This document shows, in pieces, positions 31,415 through 34,484 of a stretch of DNA of 34,484 nt. Where the stretch lies: positions 1 through 34,484 of the forward strand of contig JACCQN010000036.1 of the NCBI GenBank assembly GCA_015709215.1. Direction: 5' to 3'. The DNA comes from Bacteroidales bacterium (lineage in GTDB: Bacteria; Bacteroidota; Bacteroidia; Bacteroidales; F082). Position numbers and translations under genes: made by a program. Numbering within the stretch: the stretch's first letter is position 1; each line of letters begins with the position of its first letter. The notes below the pieces were generated by a model. That model was not told where the DNA came from, did no database searches, and was given only the letters and a program-made list of their open reading frames with translations.

Positions 31415-34081
31415 ATGACTCGATTAACGTTTAATTTCATTATCTGGGCAGGGCTTTTCAGCATACTGTGTTCCTCAAACACTTATGCTCAATCCAAAGG
31501 GAAAATTGTAGGTAAAGTAATCGAAGAGACATCCGGAACCCCTCTTATCGGTGCCAATGTTATAATACTGAATACTTCGCAGGGCGCTTCAGCAGATTTG
31601 CAGGGCAACTATACCATTTCGGGGGTACAACCCGGAAACTATCAGATCAGTGTTTCGTACCTGGGATATGAGGAAATAGTTTTGAACGTAACCGTTCAGG
31701 CCAACCAGGTTATTGTTGTTGACTTTTTGTTAAAGGAATCTGCACAAAACCTCAGAGGTGTCACTGTTTACGGACAATTAACACGAGGGCAGGCCAAAGC
31801 GCTGAACGAGCAAAAGAATGCTCCCAATATAAAAAATGTTGTTTCGTCTGAGCAATTCCAGCTTTTCCCCGACAGAAATGCTGCGGAAACGGTAGCCCGG
31901 ATTCCGGGTGTATCTATTTCTTATGATCAGGGCGAAGGCGAACTGGTACAGATACGGGGTATAGGCCCCCAGTACAATTCCCTTACCGTAAACGGTCAAA
32001 GAATTCCTGCACCCGACCCCGACCTGGGGAGAGCTGTCGGGTTAGACCTGCTTAATCAGGATCTGATGGAAAATATTGTTGTAACAAAAGCGTTAACGCC
32101 CGATATCGACGGAGATGCTATTGGCGGCAATATTAATTTCCAGATGAAACAAGCGCCCGACGAAGGCGTTGTGGTCATAAATGCCGGGGCAGGTTATAAT
32201 GACCAACATTCCTATTTTAATGAATACGGCAAAGACATCATTAAGCTTTCGGGCTATGCAGGGAAACGTTTTTTTGATAAAAAACTCGGAATACTGTTTG
32301 CCGCAAGTTATTATAAGACCAATCGGGGTTCGTTGTTAAAAGAACTGGAATACGATGACATCATGGCCGGTCATATTTTTGCACAGCATTCCAATGATTA
32401 TGATGTTTTGAGAGAACGCACAGGGCTTAATCTGAATACGGAGTATAAATTTAATCAGTTCAACCGAATCTACCTGAACATGAATCATAACCGGTATTTC
32501 GACAAGGAGATCAGACGTCTGAACGAATGGATCATCGATGATGAAGAGGAAACCAAAGAAACAAGGAACAGGGTCGAAGATCAGTTTCTCACGAATGCCA
32601 TGTTTGGTGGAAATCACAATTTCAATGGGATAACACTTGATTACACCATTAGCTGGATCAAAGCCAAAGAAGAAATGCCTGCAAGAACGTATTTCAGGTT
32701 TCAAAGGGATTTTGATTTCTCGGGTTACACAAACGATGAAATAAAAGAATTTAGCCCGAATACAAAATTTACCCAGGAAGATGTACTCACGCTCAACCGG
32801 ATTCGTGTTGATGATAATCTGAAAGAAGATGAAGACATTGCGGGGATGGTAAACATTGAAATTCCCTATTATCTGGCCGACGAAAAGAGTACGTTTAAAT
32901 TTGGCGGAAAATATTTAAATAAAGATGCAAAATATACAGCCCGGAGGTTGCAATTAAGGGATTTTCCTGAAGAACACACCGTTGGCGAAGCAGAATTTGG
33001 TTTTATCGATGTGATTGCAGACCCAAATGATACAGGGTATTTGGGAGCAGAAAGGGCCGAGTACCTCGACCAATCAGATGACAATTATGATGCAAGTGAG
33101 TCCGTCTGGGCTGCCTACGGGATGACAACGCTGAACCTGTCAGAAAAATTTACTATCCTCGCCGGATTAAGATTCGAAAACACCAATAATAAATACAAAA
33201 CACTGGCCACCGAATCCGCCAATCACGAGCAATCAGATGCAAGTTATTCAAATTTATTACCATCTATCCATCTTACTTACCGGTTTAATGACAGGATGAA
33301 CCTTCGATTTGCTTACTCATCAGGTATTGCCCGACCGGACTATGCAGCATTGGTCCCTTATGAGTTCAGGGACGACGATAGCAGGGAAATCAGTAAAGGA
33401 AATCCTGACCTCAAACCAACAACTTCCAACAACCTGGACCTTATGTTCGAAAGATATACCTCCTATCTGGGGCTTTTCAGTGCGGGAATCTATTATAAAA
33501 AAATGACTGATATTATCCTGAATTCAACCCATACCGAAACATTGCCGTTTGAAGGAGGATCGCAGGTTTATGAAGTAACTATGCCTGTTAATGGCGATAA
33601 CGATGCAACAATTTATGGTTTTGAAATTGCCCTGAATCAGCGACTTAACTTCCTCAATGTGCCTTTCCTGGATTATTTCAGCATTTATGCCAATTACACT
33701 TATACAAAAGCTGAAATAGAAGTTAACGGAAGGAATTTACCATTGGGATACAGTCCGGAAAACATCGTTAACTTTGCTTTAATGTATGATAATCCGAAAA
33801 TTGGTTTGTCGTTCGTTATTTCGAATAATTTCAGGGACGATATCCTGCGTAGTGTGGGTGATGATCAATATACCGATTCCTATTTTAAACAGGAATATCA
33901 TCTTGATTTATCAGTGAAGCAAAAAATTACGAAACATTTGTCTGCATTCCTTCAGCTTAACAACCTCACCGATCAGGAAGAACGACAGATTTACGGAAAA
34001 CCATCAGCCGATTATGCCAAGCTCCAGCAATGGGCTAAATTTGGCAGTTACGGCACTTTAGGGATAGCTCTTAAACTTTAA
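31415..34081 (+). CDS. TonB-dependent outer-membrane receptor
   Basis: The 888-residue protein has a signal peptide (cleavage near TYAQ, residue 26), a carboxypeptidase-regulatory-like domain (about 30-115: GKVIEETSGTPLIGANVIIL), a plug domain (about 130-245: VSSEQFQLFPDRNAAETVAR, then RIPGVSI and IRGIGPQYNSLTVNG) and a 22-strand-type barrel. The barrel has the LRFAYSSGIARPDY and GNPDLKPTTSNNLDLMFE motifs near residue 630-680. It would import a bulky substrate such as a siderophore, peptide or glycan using TonB energy. It lacks a neighbouring SusD, but a lipoprotein gene starts 21 nt downstream, so they are likely an uptake pair. Confidence 0.95.
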   Translation: MTRLTFNFIIWAGLFSILCSSNTYAQSKGKIVGKVIEETSGTPLIGANVIILNTSQGASADLQGNYTISGVQPGNYQISVSYLGYEEIVLNVTVQANQVIVVDFLLKESAQNLRGVTVYGQLTRGQAKALNEQKNAPNIKNVVSSEQFQLFPDRNAAETVARIPGVSISYDQGEGELVQIRGIGPQYNSLTVNGQRIPAPDPDLGRAVGLDLLNQDLMENIVVTKALTPDIDGDAIGGNINFQMKQAPDEGVVVINAGAGYNDQHSYFNEYGKDIIKLSGYAGKRFFDKKLGILFAASYYKTNRGSLLKELEYDDIMAGHIFAQHSNDYDVLRERTGLNLNTEYKFNQFNRIYLNMNHNRYFDKEIRRLNEWIIDDEEETKETRNRVEDQFLTNAMFGGNHNFNGITLDYTISWIKAKEEMPARTYFRFQRDFDFSGYTNDEIKEFSPNTKFTQEDVLTLNRIRVDDNLKEDEDIAGMVNIEIPYYLADEKSTFKFGGKYLNKDAKYTARRLQLRDFPEEHTVGEAEFGFIDVIADPNDTGYLGAERAEYLDQSDDNYDASESVWAAYGMTTLNLSEKFTILAGLRFENTNNKYKTLATESANHEQSDASYSNLLPSIHLTYRFNDRMNLRFAYSSGIARPDYAALVPYEFRDDDSREISKGNPDLKPTTSNNLDLMFERYTSYLGLFSAGIYYKKMTDIILNSTHTETLPFEGGSQVYEVTMPVNGDNDATIYGFEIALNQRLNFLNVPFLDYFSIYANYTYTKAEIEVNGRNLPLGYSPENIVNFALMYDNPKIGLSFVISNNFRDDILRSVGDDQYTDSYFKQEYHLDLSVKQKITKHLSAFLQLNNLTDQEERQIYGKPSADYAKLQQWAKFGSYGTLGIALKL

Positions 34082-34102
34082 AGCTTTCTGAATGTCTGTT
34101 TT

Positions 34103-34484
34103 ATGAAAAAATTGAAGACCGGTCTTAAGGAATATTTATTTATCTCAAAAAATGGTATGCAGGGAACATTTTTACTGTTCCTTGCATGCTTTTTTTTATC
34201 AGTAATGCAGGCCTGTACAAATGATCGGTGGAAGGTGGCCAAACAGACAAGCGCAGCAGAACTACGGGATCAGTTCGTCAGCCAACCTGAACTAATCGCG
34301 GGATTATCCCATGAAAAAATCCGGTCTTATCTGCATTATTATTCTCCCGTAATTTTTAAACAAGCGAATGAATATGACGATAATCACAAGGGTTATGACT
34401 GGATCACCAACTTCAATTACGACCAGGACAATTACCTGGCCAATAATAAAGAGAACTGGAGTGATGAATTGAAAAAGTATGTCA
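34103..34484 (+). CDS. Lipoprotein of unknown function (5' part only)
   Basis: The frame starts at ATG 34103, 21 nt after the TonB receptor stop, and is open for 127 codons to the window edge. It has a long N-terminal region, a hydrophobic signal and a lipobox-like MQAC (Cys38). The mature part includes LHYYSPVIFKQANEYDDN and YDWITNFNYDQDNYLANN, an acidic, Asn-rich style seen in surface proteins that bind calcium or sugars. The function is not recognised. Its position suggests a surface partner of the receptor. Confidence 0.75.
   Translation, partial: MKKLKTGLKEYLFISKNGMQGTFLLFLACFFLSVMQACTNDRWKVAKQTSAAELRDQFVSQPELIAGLSHEKIRSYLHYYSPVIFKQANEYDDNHKGYDWITNFNYDQDNYLANNKENWSDELKKYV

Overview
The window looks like a low-GC chromosomal segment of a member of the Bacteroidota. 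Support: a SusC/TonB-dependent receptor with an N-terminal carboxypeptidase-regulatory-like domain, CFB-type lipoproteins and signal peptides, generally weak Shine-Dalgarno sequences, one good TTG-N20-TAnnTTTG promoter match, GC-rich palindromes of the CCTGCCT...AGGCAGG type, and a serine-palmitoyltransferase-like gene set. The species cannot be named from sequence alone.

Left part (1-8311). On the minus strand, the 5' 804 codons of a fused phospholipase-D-type nuclease and SNF2-type helicase run off the left edge; this is probably a defence or restriction enzyme. After about 950 bp without a convincing gene come a CPNC thioredoxin-fold protein with a small membrane protein, a redox/aromatic-stress operon (FMN reductase, DODA-type extradiol dioxygenase, DoxX-like protein, MarR regulator), and a solitary luciferase-like flavin monooxygenase.

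Centre (8312-22978). Fifteen minus-strand genes look like one lipid synthesis and transport locus in two transcription blocks. Block A (22978 to 15460): TetR regulator, MMPL/RND permease, radical SAM/SPASM enzyme, LolA-like periplasmic protein, FabH-like ketosynthase, PlsC-like acyltransferase, patatin-like lipase. Block B (15038 to 8312): CDP-alcohol phosphatidyltransferase, GtrA-like membrane protein, serine palmitoyltransferase-like enzyme, short-chain reductase, GNAT-type acyltransferase, a small translationally coupled protein, an unknown multi-span membrane protein, and a DUF1302-like outer-membrane barrel. The enzymes fit sphingoid-base formation (condensation, keto reduction, N-acylation), head-group transfer and acyl-chain supply. 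The RND permease, LolA-like carrier and outer-membrane barrel fit a trans-envelope path for the product. A 31-bp dyad upstream of tetR is a strong operator candidate. This locus is the best candidate for an undescribed system.

Right part (22979-34484). A region with a broken reading frame precedes an AIM24/TIGR00266 gene. Next are an orphan MbnP-type lipoprotein and a minus-strand catabolic/redox operon (2-hydroxyacid dehydrogenase, quinone-oxidoreductase-like MDR protein, zinc alcohol dehydrogenase, dienelactone hydrolase) that ends at a hairpin terminator. A 1.4-kb gene graveyard with palindromic repeats and relic reading frames follows. The window ends with a TonB-dependent receptor and the start of a lipoprotein gene.

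No tRNA, rRNA, CRISPR array or intact insertion sequence was recognised. All functional calls come from reading motifs by eye; no database search was possible.
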